Source: Tetragenococcus sp. (GTDB lineage Bacteria; Bacillota; Bacilli; Lactobacillales; Enterococcaceae). Taken from it: 42,922 nucleotides of DNA. The notes beneath the pieces were generated by a model. That model searched no databases. It had not been told where the DNA came from and saw nothing but the letters and a program-made list of their open reading frames with translations. How positions within the stretch are numbered: the first letter of the stretch is position 1; each line of letters opens with the position of its first letter. Location: contig JAKDZT010000003.1 in assembly GCA_030462125.1 (NCBI GenBank), forward strand, positions 1 through 42,922. The letters are read 5' to 3'. The position numbers and the translations under genes were made by a program. Below, piece by piece: positions 25,715-34,908 of this stretch.

Positions 25715-26409
25715 GTCAGTACCTCCTTGATCCACGCCACTTGTTTATTTAACTCTGCTACTTTAGCTTCGGGAGACTCATGGGCGTTTTTCAAACGTGA
25801 TAAAATTTTTTGTTTTGTTTGTAACTCTTTTTGCCACTTCTCTTGAAAAATGAGTGATTTTTTTTGCATCAAAATAGGACCAAAATATAATTCTTTCATC
25901 GTGTAACTGCAACCCTTTTGATAACAAGCGGCCATGACTTCGTAGAATTTTCCGTGGTCCTGGATAATTTGTTCATCATAAATTTGATAATGGTTTGTTG
26001 CTAACCAAAGCCGCACGTCCAGCACATGATTATTAGGTTGTAAAATAAGTCGCTCTTGCTTAGACAAAAAGCCACCCGCTTGACCATTTGCTAAAATAGC
26101 GCTTATTAGTAAACCTCCCATACCCGCAATTGTAATCGTATCAATTTGGTCTTGAACTTGGATTGCTGCTAGACCATCAGCTAAGCGTGGCATGATTTTT
26201 TCAGAGAAGCCATGTTTCTTAATTTGTTCTGTAGCAGCTTCTAACGGCCCTTGGGCCACCTCTCCAGCAACAGCATAATTTATTATCCCTTCAGCTGCCA
26301 AATATATAGGCAGATAAGCATGATCAGAACCGATATCTGCTAAACGAGCTTCTTCTGGAATAAAGGCAGCGACTTGGGCTAATCGTTTAGATAAGGTTCG
26401 GGCGTTCAA
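25711..26409 (-). CDS. trmK: tRNA (adenine(22)-N1)-methyltransferase TrmK
   Basis: Methylates A22 in the D-loop of certain bacterial tRNAs with S-adenosylmethionine. I start it at TTG 26409 (NARTLSKRLAQVAAFIP) because known homologues begin exactly there; the frame stays open to an ATG at 26481, but those 24 extra residues look unrelated and have no Shine-Dalgarno. Length 232. The SAM-binding motif is ADIGSDHAYLPIYL, with TIAGMGGLLISAIL (the catalytic loop) and LILQPNNH. A coiled-coil C-terminal part (about 170-232) is typical. Coupled by ATGA to the nif3-like gene, a conserved pairing in Firmicutes. Confidence 0.94.
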   Translation of the reverse strand: MNARTLSKRLAQVAAFIPEEARLADIGSDHAYLPIYLAAEGIINYAVAGEVAQGPLEAATEQIKKHGFSEKIMPRLADGLAAIQVQDQIDTITIAGMGGLLISAILANGQAGGFLSKQERLILQPNNHVLDVRLWLATNHYQIYDEQIIQDHGKFYEVMAACYQKGCSYTMKELYFGPILMQKKSLIFQEKWQKELQTKQKILSRLKNAHESPEAKVAELNKQVAWIKEVLT

Positions 26410-26488
26410 TGTCTTCTTTCCCTTCTTACAAATTGAAATTACTGCCAAAAATAAATTTTTCTTCTTTATGTCTGGCAGCATTCTTATT

Positions 26489-27415
26489 CTAAATGTTTCG
26501 TCGATTCTTTCCGGTCATTTCGATTTCTTGTGTTAGATAACGGATACGCTCCAGCAAACGTTTAGCCTTTAGCGGTTCTTCTTCCCCGCGTTGAGTCACT
26601 GATAAGTGCTGTTCTAATTCACTCATCGTAAAATTCGAACTGAAAAAAGTTGGCAATTGCTCTTGCATCCGATATTGTAAAATAACACCAAAGATATCAT
26701 CTCGAATCCAACTGCTCATCGCATCTGCGCCAATATCATCTAACATCAAAATAGAAGCGCTCTTGACCGCGTCTAGTTTTTCACCTACTTCATCTTTTTT
26801 AATGGATTGTTTCATATCCACCGCAAATGAAGGAAAATGAAGCAATGTTGAATTGTAACCAGCTTCGGCTAAGTCTCTAGCAATCGCGCCTAGTAAATAG
26901 GTTTTTCCTACGCCAAAACTCCCCACTAAATAAAGCCCTTTATGAAAAGTTTTCGGATCATCTTTATACGCATTAATAAAATCAATCGCACCCATAAAGG
27001 CTTTGGCGCGTCCAGTTGTCCCTTCATAATTGGTCATACGCGCTTCTTGAATATCCTTAGGCATACTCAATGCTTGAATACGATTGCGAATTTCGTCTTG
27101 TTCTTGTTTAGCCACTAGTTCTTCGGTTGGGATATAAGTAACATCTACTGAATGATAATTCAACGTTAATTGTGGTTCATATCCTGGGGCGATCATAGTT
27201 GGATCATTTAACTCAAATTTCCGTTTTTCCTGGACGAATTCGTATAGTTTGGCATAACTCCGTTCAATATCATCTTCTGAAAGTTCACTCTTATGCTTGT
27301 TTAAAAAATTTTGCACGTCCTGATCTTTTAATACCTCAGCCATCATTTCGGAAAAACGCGTTCGGTAATTTTTTTGGTTCATTAATTTATTTAAGTTCTT
27401 TCCCACATCTTCCAT
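26489..27415 (-). CDS. dnaI: Primosomal protein DnaI, helicase loader
   Basis: 308 residues. Loads the replicative helicase (DnaC of Bacillus) at oriC and restart sites. The N-terminal helicase-binding domain (about 1-110) is followed by an AAA+ domain with Walker A GSFGVGKTYL and Walker B SILMLDDIGAD. No zinc-binding Cys pattern is visible at the N-terminus, where Bacillus DnaI has one. Its ATG overlaps the dnaB stop by one base (TAATG), so the two proteins are made together. Part of the nrdR-dnaB-dnaI unit. Confidence 0.95.
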   Translation of the reverse strand: MEDVGKNLNKLMNQKNYRTRFSEMMAEVLKDQDVQNFLNKHKSELSEDDIERSYAKLYEFVQEKRKFELNDPTMIAPGYEPQLTLNYHSVDVTYIPTEELVAKQEQDEIRNRIQALSMPKDIQEARMTNYEGTTGRAKAFMGAIDFINAYKDDPKTFHKGLYLVGSFGVGKTYLLGAIARDLAEAGYNSTLLHFPSFAVDMKQSIKKDEVGEKLDAVKSASILMLDDIGADAMSSWIRDDIFGVILQYRMQEQLPTFFSSNFTMSELEQHLSVTQRGEEEPLKAKRLLERIRYLTQEIEMTGKNRRNI

Positions 27416-28800
27416 TAGCTTTCACCTTCTTTGCGTTTCAGATAATCTTGTAACTTTTTATTGATTTCTTCTTGGACTGCTGGATCTTCCACTTCTTCTG
27501 TCGGGTTATCAACCCAATCCGGTAATGTTTCTTTACGAACAGGCTGAGATTTCTTATTAGAAGATCGTGATTTCTTCGATGGTTTATTTTTCGTTTCTTT
27601 TACTAAATCCCGCACATGTTTAATCGCTTGTTCAGGGCTATTCATTTCAAGTTCCGACCAATTCGTTGCGATTTGGTTAACAAAATTCGCTTGTAAGAAA
27701 CTATTTTTTTTAACCACTAATACATAGTGGATCAACACATTGATCACACTGTTAGGTAAAGGACTACGTTCGACCAATGTTTTCAACAACCAAGTTTCTT
27801 GATCTGCCACATAACTATGTTTTTCATTTTTAATAGCTTGTAAAAAGTCCATAGGCGCAGTACTTTGGAAAGTCTTGACTAATTGAATATCATTTTCAGT
27901 AAACCCAGTTTGCCGTAAAGTATTGAAACGACGCGTTTGGTCATCTGATTGCTCTTTTTGTACCGGTTGTGGTTTCTCTTTTTTTACCGTTTCTTGTTGT
28001 CTAATGGTTTTATCTAGATATTTTTGATCAATCATCCCATCAGCTAAAGAAACAGCGTCCGTCATTAAATCAACCAATTTCATTTCGTCAAAACCAAACA
28101 AATTTGCATATAAAGTTAGTTGTTGTTTGAAATTTTCATCAAAGTTTTCCTTCGCAATAAATTTTCGTTGCGCCAGCTCATATAAAAAATCCCAATCGAT
28201 TTGTTGCTCATCTAATTGCATTTTATTGTTAGTTGGCACTTGATAATCATCTGAGATTTTTTCAAGATTTGGCGCATTACGTATAAATCTGCTTTCATCT
28301 AAGGCACCATAGACTTCACGAAACCCATTCGTGATCTCCTGATAATCCGATAGATCAGGTTTTTCTGGCTGAAAGCGGCGAACCAATTGCCGAAATTTAC
28401 GCTCACCCACTGTGTCTAATAACAAAAAGCTATAAGTTTCATCTTGAAAAAAATCTTGTGGATGGACGGGCTCTTCTAGCCGATAAAGAAACATCTTCCC
28501 AAATTCTGGATCCTCTTTAGCAAATACCGAGAGTAACCCCATACCTTCTAATTGTTTGCGAGCTGCTAAGAAATCGGGCAAGCCGATATTTAAAGCATCC
28601 AACATATCAATATGAGCAAATTCATTTTCATATTGATCATCCTTATCTCCTAAAAACCCATAATATAAAGCGAGAGCTTTTTGTCCAATAATCGGTTGAT
28701 AAAGATATACCAACCCATTATTTCCTTCTTCTGTTAGAGGAAAGCTTTTAGTCACTTGATAAATATGATTGGGTTGGACTTCATCCCAAGCACTATACAA
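27415..28800 (-). CDS. dnaB: Replication initiation and membrane attachment protein DnaB (Firmicutes type)
   Basis: 461 residues. Works with DnaD and DnaI to bring the helicase to the origin; it is not the helicase known as DnaB in E. coli. Two winged/DDBH-type regions are expected: the N-terminal part (YLYQPIIGQKALALYYGFLG) and a C-terminal helical domain (SDDQTRRFNTLRQTGFTENDIQLV... VKKNSFLQANFVNQIATNW). A basic, Lys/Ser-rich linker precedes an acidic tail. The start is TTG (28800-28798), 7 nt after AGGAGG. It begins 17 nt after the nrdR stop. Confidence 0.94.
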   Translation of the reverse strand: MYSAWDEVQPNHIYQVTKSFPLTEEGNNGLVYLYQPIIGQKALALYYGFLGDKDDQYENEFAHIDMLDALNIGLPDFLAARKQLEGMGLLSVFAKEDPEFGKMFLYRLEEPVHPQDFFQDETYSFLLLDTVGERKFRQLVRRFQPEKPDLSDYQEITNGFREVYGALDESRFIRNAPNLEKISDDYQVPTNNKMQLDEQQIDWDFLYELAQRKFIAKENFDENFKQQLTLYANLFGFDEMKLVDLMTDAVSLADGMIDQKYLDKTIRQQETVKKEKPQPVQKEQSDDQTRRFNTLRQTGFTENDIQLVKTFQSTAPMDFLQAIKNEKHSYVADQETWLLKTLVERSPLPNSVINVLIHYVLVVKKNSFLQANFVNQIATNWSELEMNSPEQAIKHVRDLVKETKNKPSKKSRSSNKKSQPVRKETLPDWVDNPTEEVEDPAVQEEINKKLQDYLKRKEGES

Positions 28801-28817
28801 AAGAATTCCTCCTTTTT

Positions 28818-29288
28818 TTATTCTTGTGAATCGTTAGCCTTGCCGACGATATCTTCCAATTCTTTTAAAAATACGGACATATCTTTAAATTGACGATAAA
28901 CACTGGCAAAACGGATATAAGCAATTTCATCCACGTCTTTTAAGTCTTCCATGACGTATTCCCCAATGGAATTAGAAGAGATTTCATTTTCTCCCATTTC
29001 ACGTATCCGGCTTTCAACATGATCCACAATTTGTTCCATTTGTTCCATTGCGACGGGTCGTTTTTCAGCTGAACGAATTAACCCTCGCAATATTTTTTCT
29101 CGGTTAAATTCTTCTCTAGCACCGTTTTTCTTGATAACCAAAAGAGGAGCTTCCTCAATCCGTTCAAATGTAGTAAAACGGTAGCCACAATTTTCACATT
29201 CTCTTCTTCTTCTAATCGCACGACCATCGTCTGTTTGACGGCTATCAATAACACGTGAGTTATGGTGATGACACTTTGGACAATGCAT
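28818..29288 (-). CDS. nrdR: Transcriptional repressor NrdR
   Basis: 156 residues. Senses ATP/dATP and represses ribonucleotide reductase genes through NrdR boxes. The N-terminal zinc ribbon has C3, C6, C31 and C34 (CPKC... CENC), and the ATP-cone follows ([30 protein letters not shown]). Its place before dnaB-dnaI ties dNTP supply to replication start, a common arrangement in Firmicutes. ATG with GAGGTG upstream. Likely promoters with extended -10 elements (TGTTACAAT, near 29360) lie in the 140-nt gap, which otherwise holds the coaE terminator. Confidence 0.96.
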   Translation of the reverse strand: MHCPKCHHHNSRVIDSRQTDDGRAIRRRRECENCGYRFTTFERIEEAPLLVIKKNGAREEFNREKILRGLIRSAEKRPVAMEQMEQIVDHVESRIREMGENEISSNSIGEYVMEDLKDVDEIAYIRFASVYRQFKDMSVFLKELEDIVGKANDSQE

Positions 29289-29396
29289 GCTTTCACCTCA
29301 TTTCTGATGATTTCATTGTAAATTCAAGTATTTTTGTAAAATTCTTATTTATTATTGTAACATGAAACTTTCTTATTCTAATAGTTTAAGGACAAA

Positions 29397-29422
29397 AAAA
29401 CTCTAGAATTGACTAGAGTTTT
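29397..29422 (-). terminator. coaE terminator
   Basis: Perfect 10-bp stem AAAACTCTAG (29397-29406) / CTAGAGTTTT (29413-29422), 6-nt loop, T tract on the minus strand. Confidence 0.85.
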
Positions 29423-29428
29423 AAGCTT

Positions 29429-30025
29429 TCATAGAAATTGTTTTTCTTTTAGCCAAGTCATTACTTGTTGGCAAGTGGAATTCAAACTTTCTTGGTTATC
29501 AAAAACAACATGAGCACGTTGTTTTTTCTCTTCAATCGCAAGTTGACTAGTAATCTTTTGTTGTGCTTCTTTTTTTGTTATCTGGTCCCTTTTGATCAAG
29601 CGCTGAATTTGTAAACTTTCAGGAATATAAACAACCGCAACTTGGTCCACAACTTTATCATAACCAGCTTCAAAAAGCAAAGGGATATCAGCGATGACTA
29701 AAGGTGAACTTTGAGCAGCATCTTTTATTTGCTTTGTAATAGCTTCTTGTAAAAATGGCGCAAGGAGCTGATTTAGTGTTTGTCTCTTTTGACTATCATT
29801 AAAAATCAACTGGCCCAACTTCTGTCGATTCAAGGAACCATCTGATTGCAAGATACCTGTTCCAAAAGTTGCTACCACCTTTTTCAAAGCGGGTTTATGA
29901 GGTTGGACAACTTCTCTTGCGATAATATCAGCGTCAATGACTGGAAAATCATATTTTTTAAAGATATCAACGACTGTACTTTTGCCCGTTGCAATGCCGC
30001 CGGTAATACCGAGGACAAAACTCAT
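29429..30025 (-). CDS. coaE: Dephospho-CoA kinase
   Basis: Last step of coenzyme A synthesis, ATP-dependent phosphorylation of the ribose 3'-OH. 198 residues from ATG 30025, which lies 8 nt after GAGGAGG and overlaps the mutM stop as ATGA; the longer frame to 30064 is rejected. P-loop GITGGIATGKST (residues 6-17), DADIIAREV, then DIPLLFEAGYD and the lid region. coaD, the step before, is also in this window (41744) but in another operon. It closes the polA-mutM-coaE unit. Confidence 0.95.
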   Translation of the reverse strand: MSFVLGITGGIATGKSTVVDIFKKYDFPVIDADIIAREVVQPHKPALKKVVATFGTGILQSDGSLNRQKLGQLIFNDSQKRQTLNQLLAPFLQEAITKQIKDAAQSSPLVIADIPLLFEAGYDKVVDQVAVVYIPESLQIQRLIKRDQITKKEAQQKITSQLAIEEKKQRAHVVFDNQESLNSTCQQVMTWLKEKQFL

Positions 30026-30870
30026 GACAACTTCCTCCTCTTTATCTTCTGACAATGGGGGCAAAGATGAGTGCCCCTTTGTGCTACTTTTATTTTGCTA
30101 ATCGGCGTCTGGCAACGAGGACAAGGCTCATCTGTTTTGCCATACACCTTTAAGTCTAGCTGAAAATGACCTGCTTCACCCAGTGCATTCTTATAGGTAC
30201 GTACGGTGGTTCCTCCAGCACTAACCGCTTTAGCTAAAATGTCGATAATAGCTTGATGTAGACGACTTACTTCCTCTTGCTTCAATGTACTAGCAGGTTG
30301 TTGTGGATGGATTTTAGCTGTCCATAAAACTTCATCTGTATAAATATTTCCTAAACCAACAACTACTTTTTGATTTAGTAACAAGGGTTTTATTAGAGAA
30401 GTAGAACGCTGCAATTTTTTGGCAAAAGTCGTTAAAGAAAACTCTTTTTTTGTGGGTTCTGGCCCTAGTTGTTTGATTCCCTTATAAAGAACGCCTTGAT
30501 TTTTGGCAACTAAAATCATTCGGCCAAATTTCCGTACGTCATTATAATGTAGTTGACTGCCATCAGAAAATGTAAAAATGACATGGGTATGCTTATCTGG
30601 TTTTGAAATCTCGTTTTCTAGAAAATATTCATATTTTCCTTCCATACGTAAATGCGAAATTAAATCAAAATCAGTAAGCTTGAAAAGTAAAAACTTTCCT
30701 CTACGTTTTACATCTTCAATAACTTGTCCAATTAAATTGTTCCGAAATTCGTCCACTGTGGGAGATTCAACAATCTTAGACCACCTAACATCAACGTCAG
30801 CAATAGTTTTATTTTGGACAAGGCGGACAAGCCCATTTTTAACTGTTTCTACTTCGGGTAATTCTGGCAA
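30022..30870 (-). CDS. mutM: Formamidopyrimidine-DNA glycosylase (Fpg/MutM)
   Basis: 282 residues. Removes 8-oxoguanine and ring-opened purines and nicks abasic sites. The N-terminal Pro-Glu pair (PELPEVETV) is the catalytic end, so the start must be the TTG at 30870, which follows GAGGTGG by 6 nt. Lys in GKFLLF region, the H2TH motif (NIYTDEVLWTAKIHP) and the C-terminal zinc finger CPRC...CPHC are all present. Between polA and coaE, the usual order in LAB. Confidence 0.96.
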   Translation of the reverse strand: MPELPEVETVKNGLVRLVQNKTIADVDVRWSKIVESPTVDEFRNNLIGQVIEDVKRRGKFLLFKLTDFDLISHLRMEGKYEYFLENEISKPDKHTHVIFTFSDGSQLHYNDVRKFGRMILVAKNQGVLYKGIKQLGPEPTKKEFSLTTFAKKLQRSTSLIKPLLLNQKVVVGLGNIYTDEVLWTAKIHPQQPASTLKQEEVSRLHQAIIDILAKAVSAGGTTVRTYKNALGEAGHFQLDLKVYGKTDEPCPRCQTPISKIKVAQRGTHLCPHCQKIKRRKLS

Positions 30871-30884
30871 CTACGTCCACCTCT

Positions 30885-33530
30885 TTATTTTGCGTCATAC
30901 CAAGTTTTTCCCCAACTGCTTTCTGTAATAAGGGGTACATCTAGTTTGACCACCTTTTCCATAACTTCTTTTACCAACTTATCTAATGTCTCTAATTCAT
31001 TTTGCGGGACTTCAAAGACTAATTCGTCATGTACTTGTAAAAGCATGTTCGCTTCTAATTGCTTTTCTTTCAAACGTTTACTCAATTCGATCATCGCAAT
31101 TTTCAAAATATCAGCTGCACTACCTTGGATAGGAGAGTTAATCGCTGTTCGTTCTGCAAACGACCGTAAATTAAAGTTACTAGAGTTGATATTTTCAAGG
31201 TAACGACGACGATGATAAAGCGTTTCGGCATAACCTTTTTCTTTTGCTTGAGCAATGGAATCATTCATATATTTTTTTACACCCGGATAGCGTTCAAAAT
31301 AAGTATCGATATAATTTTGTGCTTCTTTGCGTGAAATACCTAGGTTTTGTGATAAACCATAATCGGATATACCATAAACAATGCCGAAATTTACTGCTTT
31401 GGCTTGTCGGCGTATATTAGGCGTTACATCTTCTTCCTTTTCGATATCAAAGACTCGCATCGCCGTACTTGCGTGAATATCTTGATTTTCATTAAAGGCT
31501 TCTTGTAAGTGCTCGTCTTGTGAAACGTGAGCAAGCACCCGCAACTCAATTTGGGAGTAGTCAGAAGAATAAATCAACCAGTCTTTTTTTCTAGGTACAA
31601 AGGCTTGCCGAATTTTTCGTCCTTCTTCTAGACGGATCGGAATATTTTGCAAGTTCGGATCCACTGAACTTAAGCGCCCGGTCTGAGTCAAAGTTTGTAA
31701 ATAACGCGTATGAACCTTGCCATCTTGTAGAATGACTTTTAATAAACCTTCAACATAAGTCGATTGAATCTTAGCGATTTGTCGATATTGTAAGATATCT
31801 TCAACGATAGGTGCTTTATCTTTTAACTGTTCTAAGACGTCGACGGCTGTCGAATAACCTGTTTTGGTTTTTTTAATCACTGGTAGTTCCATTTTTTCAA
31901 ATAAAATATGACCTAGTTGTTTAGGTGAATTAATATTAAACCGTTCGCCTGCTTGCTCATAAATCTTTTCTTCAATTTCGTTTAATCTTTGGGCAAACTC
32001 ATCTTTCATCTGATTTAAACGTTGTGCATCTACCGTAATACCGGTCATTTCCATCTCAGCTAAAATCGAAGAAATAGGGGCTTCCAAGTTTTCATATAAA
32101 TCCATTTGTTCTTTATCTTTAAGTTCGTTTTGCAATCGCGGCGTAAGCCATTGAATAGCTTTGACTTTTCGCGCTAAATGGGCAAAAAATACTTCGTCAT
32201 CTTCTGGTAACCCTTTTTTGGCGCCTTTCCCATAAACCGCTACATCTGATTGAATATCATAATAATCATACTGGGCACATATGCCGGCAAGGTCATCGGT
32301 ATTATCTGTAGTCCCCAGCAAATAAGCAGCCACTAAGACATCAAAGGAAAAACCTTTAGGTAATGCAATGTAACGATTCAGTGCCACTTGTGTACTTTTA
32401 GCATTATAAACTTTCTTTCCATTATCTTTGTCCAATAGCCAATTTTTAAAAGCGTCACTTGTAAATATTTTATCACTATTTGAAACATAAATTTTCTTAT
32501 CATTTCCCCAAGCAAGGCCTACAATGTCTTCTACATGATAGTTTTCACCTAACATTTCGACATATAAAGCCATATCATCGGAAAACATTTCTTGGGTTGG
32601 CTCATCAACAGTTTCAAACAAGATGTCATCCATTTCATTATTTTCTTCATCTACATCAAGGTTTTCTAAAAAGGAGCGGAAATTCATCTCTTTATAAAAT
32701 GGAACTAACTTTTCTAAGTCGTTTCCTTCATATTTTAACGAATCCAAAGACACGTCAATCGGTGCGGAGGTATCAATGGTTGCTAGCTTTTTGGAGAGCA
32801 AAGCCGTATCTTTATCTTGAATAAGGTTTTCTTTCATCTTGCTTTGTTTCATTTGATCAATATTTTGGTAAACACCTTCAACCGAACCATATTCGTTCAA
32901 TAATTTAATCGCAGTTTTATCACCAATCTTAGTTACACCAGGGATATTATCCGAAGAATCGCCTGCCAAGCCTTTCATATCAATAATTTGTTTAGGCTCT
33001 AAGCCATCATATTTTTCTGCAATATGGTCTGGCGTATAATCTTCGGTATCACTGACGCCTTTTTTGGTGATAGCGACTTTCACATCTTCTGTCGCTAGTT
33101 GAGTTAAATCTCGATCGCCGGTGAGGATAGTTACTTCAAAATTGTCTTTATCGACCTGATTAGCTAAAGTTCCAATAATATCATCAGCTTCATAATTTTT
33201 TAATTCATAATAAGAGATGCCTAAACCATGGATTAATTCCCGAATATAAGGAAGTTGTTCATTTAACTCACCAGGCGTTTTAGCGCGTCCTCCTTTATAT
33301 TCTTCATACATGTCATTACGAAATGTTGTTTTTCCTGCATCAAATGCCACTAAGACATGGGTCGGCTGTTCTTTTTCCATAACATTTTCAAACATTAAAT
33401 TAAACGCATAAATAGCGTTTGTATGAAGCCCACTTGGATTTTTGAAATTTTCTAGCGAACTATGAAGTGCATAGAACGCACGAAAAGCTACGCTATTGCC
33501 GTCCACTAATAATAATTTATTTTTTGCCAT
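30885..33530 (-). CDS. polA: DNA polymerase I
   Basis: 881 residues. N-terminal 5' nuclease domain (1 to about 290; FDAGKTTFR, YEADDIIGTLA, GDSSDNIPGVTKIGDKTA). The central 3'-5' exonuclease domain is degenerate: the first motif reads ALYVEML instead of a DTE-type sequence, as in Bacillus Pol I, so no proofreading is expected. The C-terminal polymerase has DPNLQNIPIR, YSSDYSQIELR (motif A) and LQVHDELVFEV (motif C). Role in Okazaki fragment processing and repair. ATG with GAGGAG upstream; a -10 TATACT lies at 33579-33574. First gene of polA-mutM-coaE. Confidence 0.97.
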   Translation of the reverse strand: MAKNKLLLVDGNSVAFRAFYALHSSLENFKNPSGLHTNAIYAFNLMFENVMEKEQPTHVLVAFDAGKTTFRNDMYEEYKGGRAKTPGELNEQLPYIRELIHGLGISYYELKNYEADDIIGTLANQVDKDNFEVTILTGDRDLTQLATEDVKVAITKKGVSDTEDYTPDHIAEKYDGLEPKQIIDMKGLAGDSSDNIPGVTKIGDKTAIKLLNEYGSVEGVYQNIDQMKQSKMKENLIQDKDTALLSKKLATIDTSAPIDVSLDSLKYEGNDLEKLVPFYKEMNFRSFLENLDVDEENNEMDDILFETVDEPTQEMFSDDMALYVEMLGENYHVEDIVGLAWGNDKKIYVSNSDKIFTSDAFKNWLLDKDNGKKVYNAKSTQVALNRYIALPKGFSFDVLVAAYLLGTTDNTDDLAGICAQYDYYDIQSDVAVYGKGAKKGLPEDDEVFFAHLARKVKAIQWLTPRLQNELKDKEQMDLYENLEAPISSILAEMEMTGITVDAQRLNQMKDEFAQRLNEIEEKIYEQAGERFNINSPKQLGHILFEKMELPVIKKTKTGYSTAVDVLEQLKDKAPIVEDILQYRQIAKIQSTYVEGLLKVILQDGKVHTRYLQTLTQTGRLSSVDPNLQNIPIRLEEGRKIRQAFVPRKKDWLIYSSDYSQIELRVLAHVSQDEHLQEAFNENQDIHASTAMRVFDIEKEEDVTPNIRRQAKAVNFGIVYGISDYGLSQNLGISRKEAQNYIDTYFERYPGVKKYMNDSIAQAKEKGYAETLYHRRRYLENINSSNFNLRSFAERTAINSPIQGSAADILKIAMIELSKRLKEKQLEANMLLQVHDELVFEVPQNELETLDKLVKEVMEKVVKLDVPLITESSWGKTWYDAK

Positions 33531-33636
33531 CTTATTGTCTCCTCACTCAGATTCTCTGCCCCCATTTTAACAAAGTATACACGCGAAAGCGATCATTTAT
33601 GATTTTCTCATCTATTAGTACAAATATTTCAAATTA

Positions 33637-33689
33637 AAAAACGTTCCGATTGCCATTAGGAAATTCACCAAGGCTTCGGAACGTTTTTT
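33637..33689 (-). terminator. Terminator of the BI-1-like gene
   Basis: AAAAAACGTTCCGA (from 33637) pairs with TTCGGAACGTTTTTT (33675-33689) around a large loop; T tract on both strands. It lies 18 nt past the end of the BI-1-like gene and ahead of the polA promoter. Confidence 0.75.
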
Positions 33690-33706
33690 GTTTTCATGCT
33701 TATAAA

Positions 33707-34387
33707 TTAATTTCTTGAAAAAATACGTAAGAAGGACAAGAATAAATTGATAAAGTCTAGGTAGAGTTGTAATGCCATAAAGGCAGCAAAACCTGTATTA
33801 TTTTGTCCAGCTGTAGCAAAATATAAATGACGAATTTGCTGATTATCATAAGCCGTTAAGCCTAAAAAGATGGCTACTGTCACATAAGACAAGAAATAAT
33901 CTACTGCCGGGCTTTGTAAAAAGAAATTAACCAATGTCGCAATAATCACACCGATTAACAACCCGATAGCTGCGCGACCAATACCGCTTAAATCACGCTT
34001 AGTCATCGCACCATATAAGGCCATTGCCAAAAAAGTAGCGGTCGCTGTTACAAAAGCTTTACCCACTAAAGCTTGGGTGTACATCGATAAAGTGATCGAT
34101 AAGACTAACCCATTTAATAAGGAATAGACAATAAAACCTGCGATCGTTAGTGAAGGGTTCTTTTGAGCTTTAGCACTTAGTAAAACTACTAGAATGATCT
34201 CTGCTAGCCATATTCCCGTTAACCCTAAGGGAAAATTATCAATAAAAGAAATCGTTTGTTCAAAAAAGACGGTCATTGCCAGATAGGCTGAAATCGCACT
34301 AATTCCCAGACCTAAAGCAAAAATGCTATATACCTTAGCATAAAAATGATTCACGCCTTTTGCTTCAATTGCTGGATTGTTATTCAT
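33707..34387 (-). CDS. Bax inhibitor-1 family membrane protein (YetJ/YbhL-like)
   Basis: 226 residues if started at the second ATG of an ATGATG pair (34387; GAGG lies 6 nt before it). The frame extends upstream to 34444 only through the neighbouring gene. About seven transmembrane helices; family features are FYAKVYSIFALGLGISAISAYLAM, LNGLVLSITL, and the end FLGLTAYDNQQIRHLY with the Asp of the helix-7 pH/Ca sensor (TAYD). Bacterial members such as YetJ are pH-dependent calcium leak channels. Its start overlaps the stop of the MaoC-like gene (ATGATGAATAA), so the two are co-translated. Confidence 0.9.
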   Translation of the reverse strand: MNNNPAIEAKGVNHFYAKVYSIFALGLGISAISAYLAMTVFFEQTISFIDNFPLGLTGIWLAEIILVVLLSAKAQKNPSLTIAGFIVYSLLNGLVLSITLSMYTQALVGKAFVTATATFLAMALYGAMTKRDLSGIGRAAIGLLIGVIIATLVNFFLQSPAVDYFLSYVTVAIFLGLTAYDNQQIRHLYFATAGQNNTGFAAFMALQLYLDFINLFLSFLRIFSRN

Positions 34388-34850
34388 CATTTTCCTCGCT
34401 TTCTTCTTTATTGACAAGAGGTGGTTGAACCATAACCACTGCATCTAATACTCGTTTTTCCTCTGTATTGACTGCTTCCACTGAAAGAGTCACAACTTCT
34501 TTATGTTTATCCACTTTAATAACTTCAAACAAAAAAGTTAAAGTTTCATAATGATAGACTGGTTCAACAAAGTTCACGGAAAAATTCACAATATGTGAAC
34601 CTGGGCCAGGCAAATGTTTTGAAATCGTGCTCGTAACAATACCAATTAATAATACAGAAGGCACAATCGGTTGTTTATAAGCTGTCTTTTGCGCATAATC
34701 ATGCTGGATATACAAAGGGTTGGCATCATTGGTTAAACCTAAATATAATAATAATTGATCATCTTCAATTGCCTCTGTCACAGACATCGTCTGACCTTCT
34801 TCGATGTCATCGATGGTCTTGCCCAACTTATTTAATTTTTCTATATCCAA
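34380..34850 (-). CDS. MaoC-like hot-dog fold protein
   Basis: 156 residues, TTG start 8 nt after AAGGAGG. It carries the hydratase-2 motif region NDANPLYIQHDYAQKT, but the catalytic His that normally stands five residues after the Asp (D-x-NP-L/I-H) is Tyr here; a His occurs three residues later. The rest of the hot-dog fold (PIVPSVLLIGIVTSTISKHLPGPGSHIVNFSVNFVEPVY) is well kept. Normal members hydrate or dehydrate enoyl-CoA/ACP in lipid metabolism; this one may be a binding protein or use a shifted residue. The C-terminal tail is acidic. Coupled to the BI-1-like gene. Confidence 0.82.
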   Translation of the reverse strand: MDIEKLNKLGKTIDDIEEGQTMSVTEAIEDDQLLLYLGLTNDANPLYIQHDYAQKTAYKQPIVPSVLLIGIVTSTISKHLPGPGSHIVNFSVNFVEPVYHYETLTFLFEVIKVDKHKEVVTLSVEAVNTEEKRVLDAVVMVQPPLVNKEESEENDE

Positions 34851-34908
34851 CCAAGCAGCCTCCTTATAAAAATTTCTATTATTTTAAGTACAAACTAGAC
34901 AAAATATC

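Noticed and set aside
33574-33600. ACGCGAAAGCGAT motif upstream of polA as a regulatory dyad
   Set aside because: The GCG-AAA-GC symmetry is only a few bases long and fits chance; it does not match a cre or LexA site.
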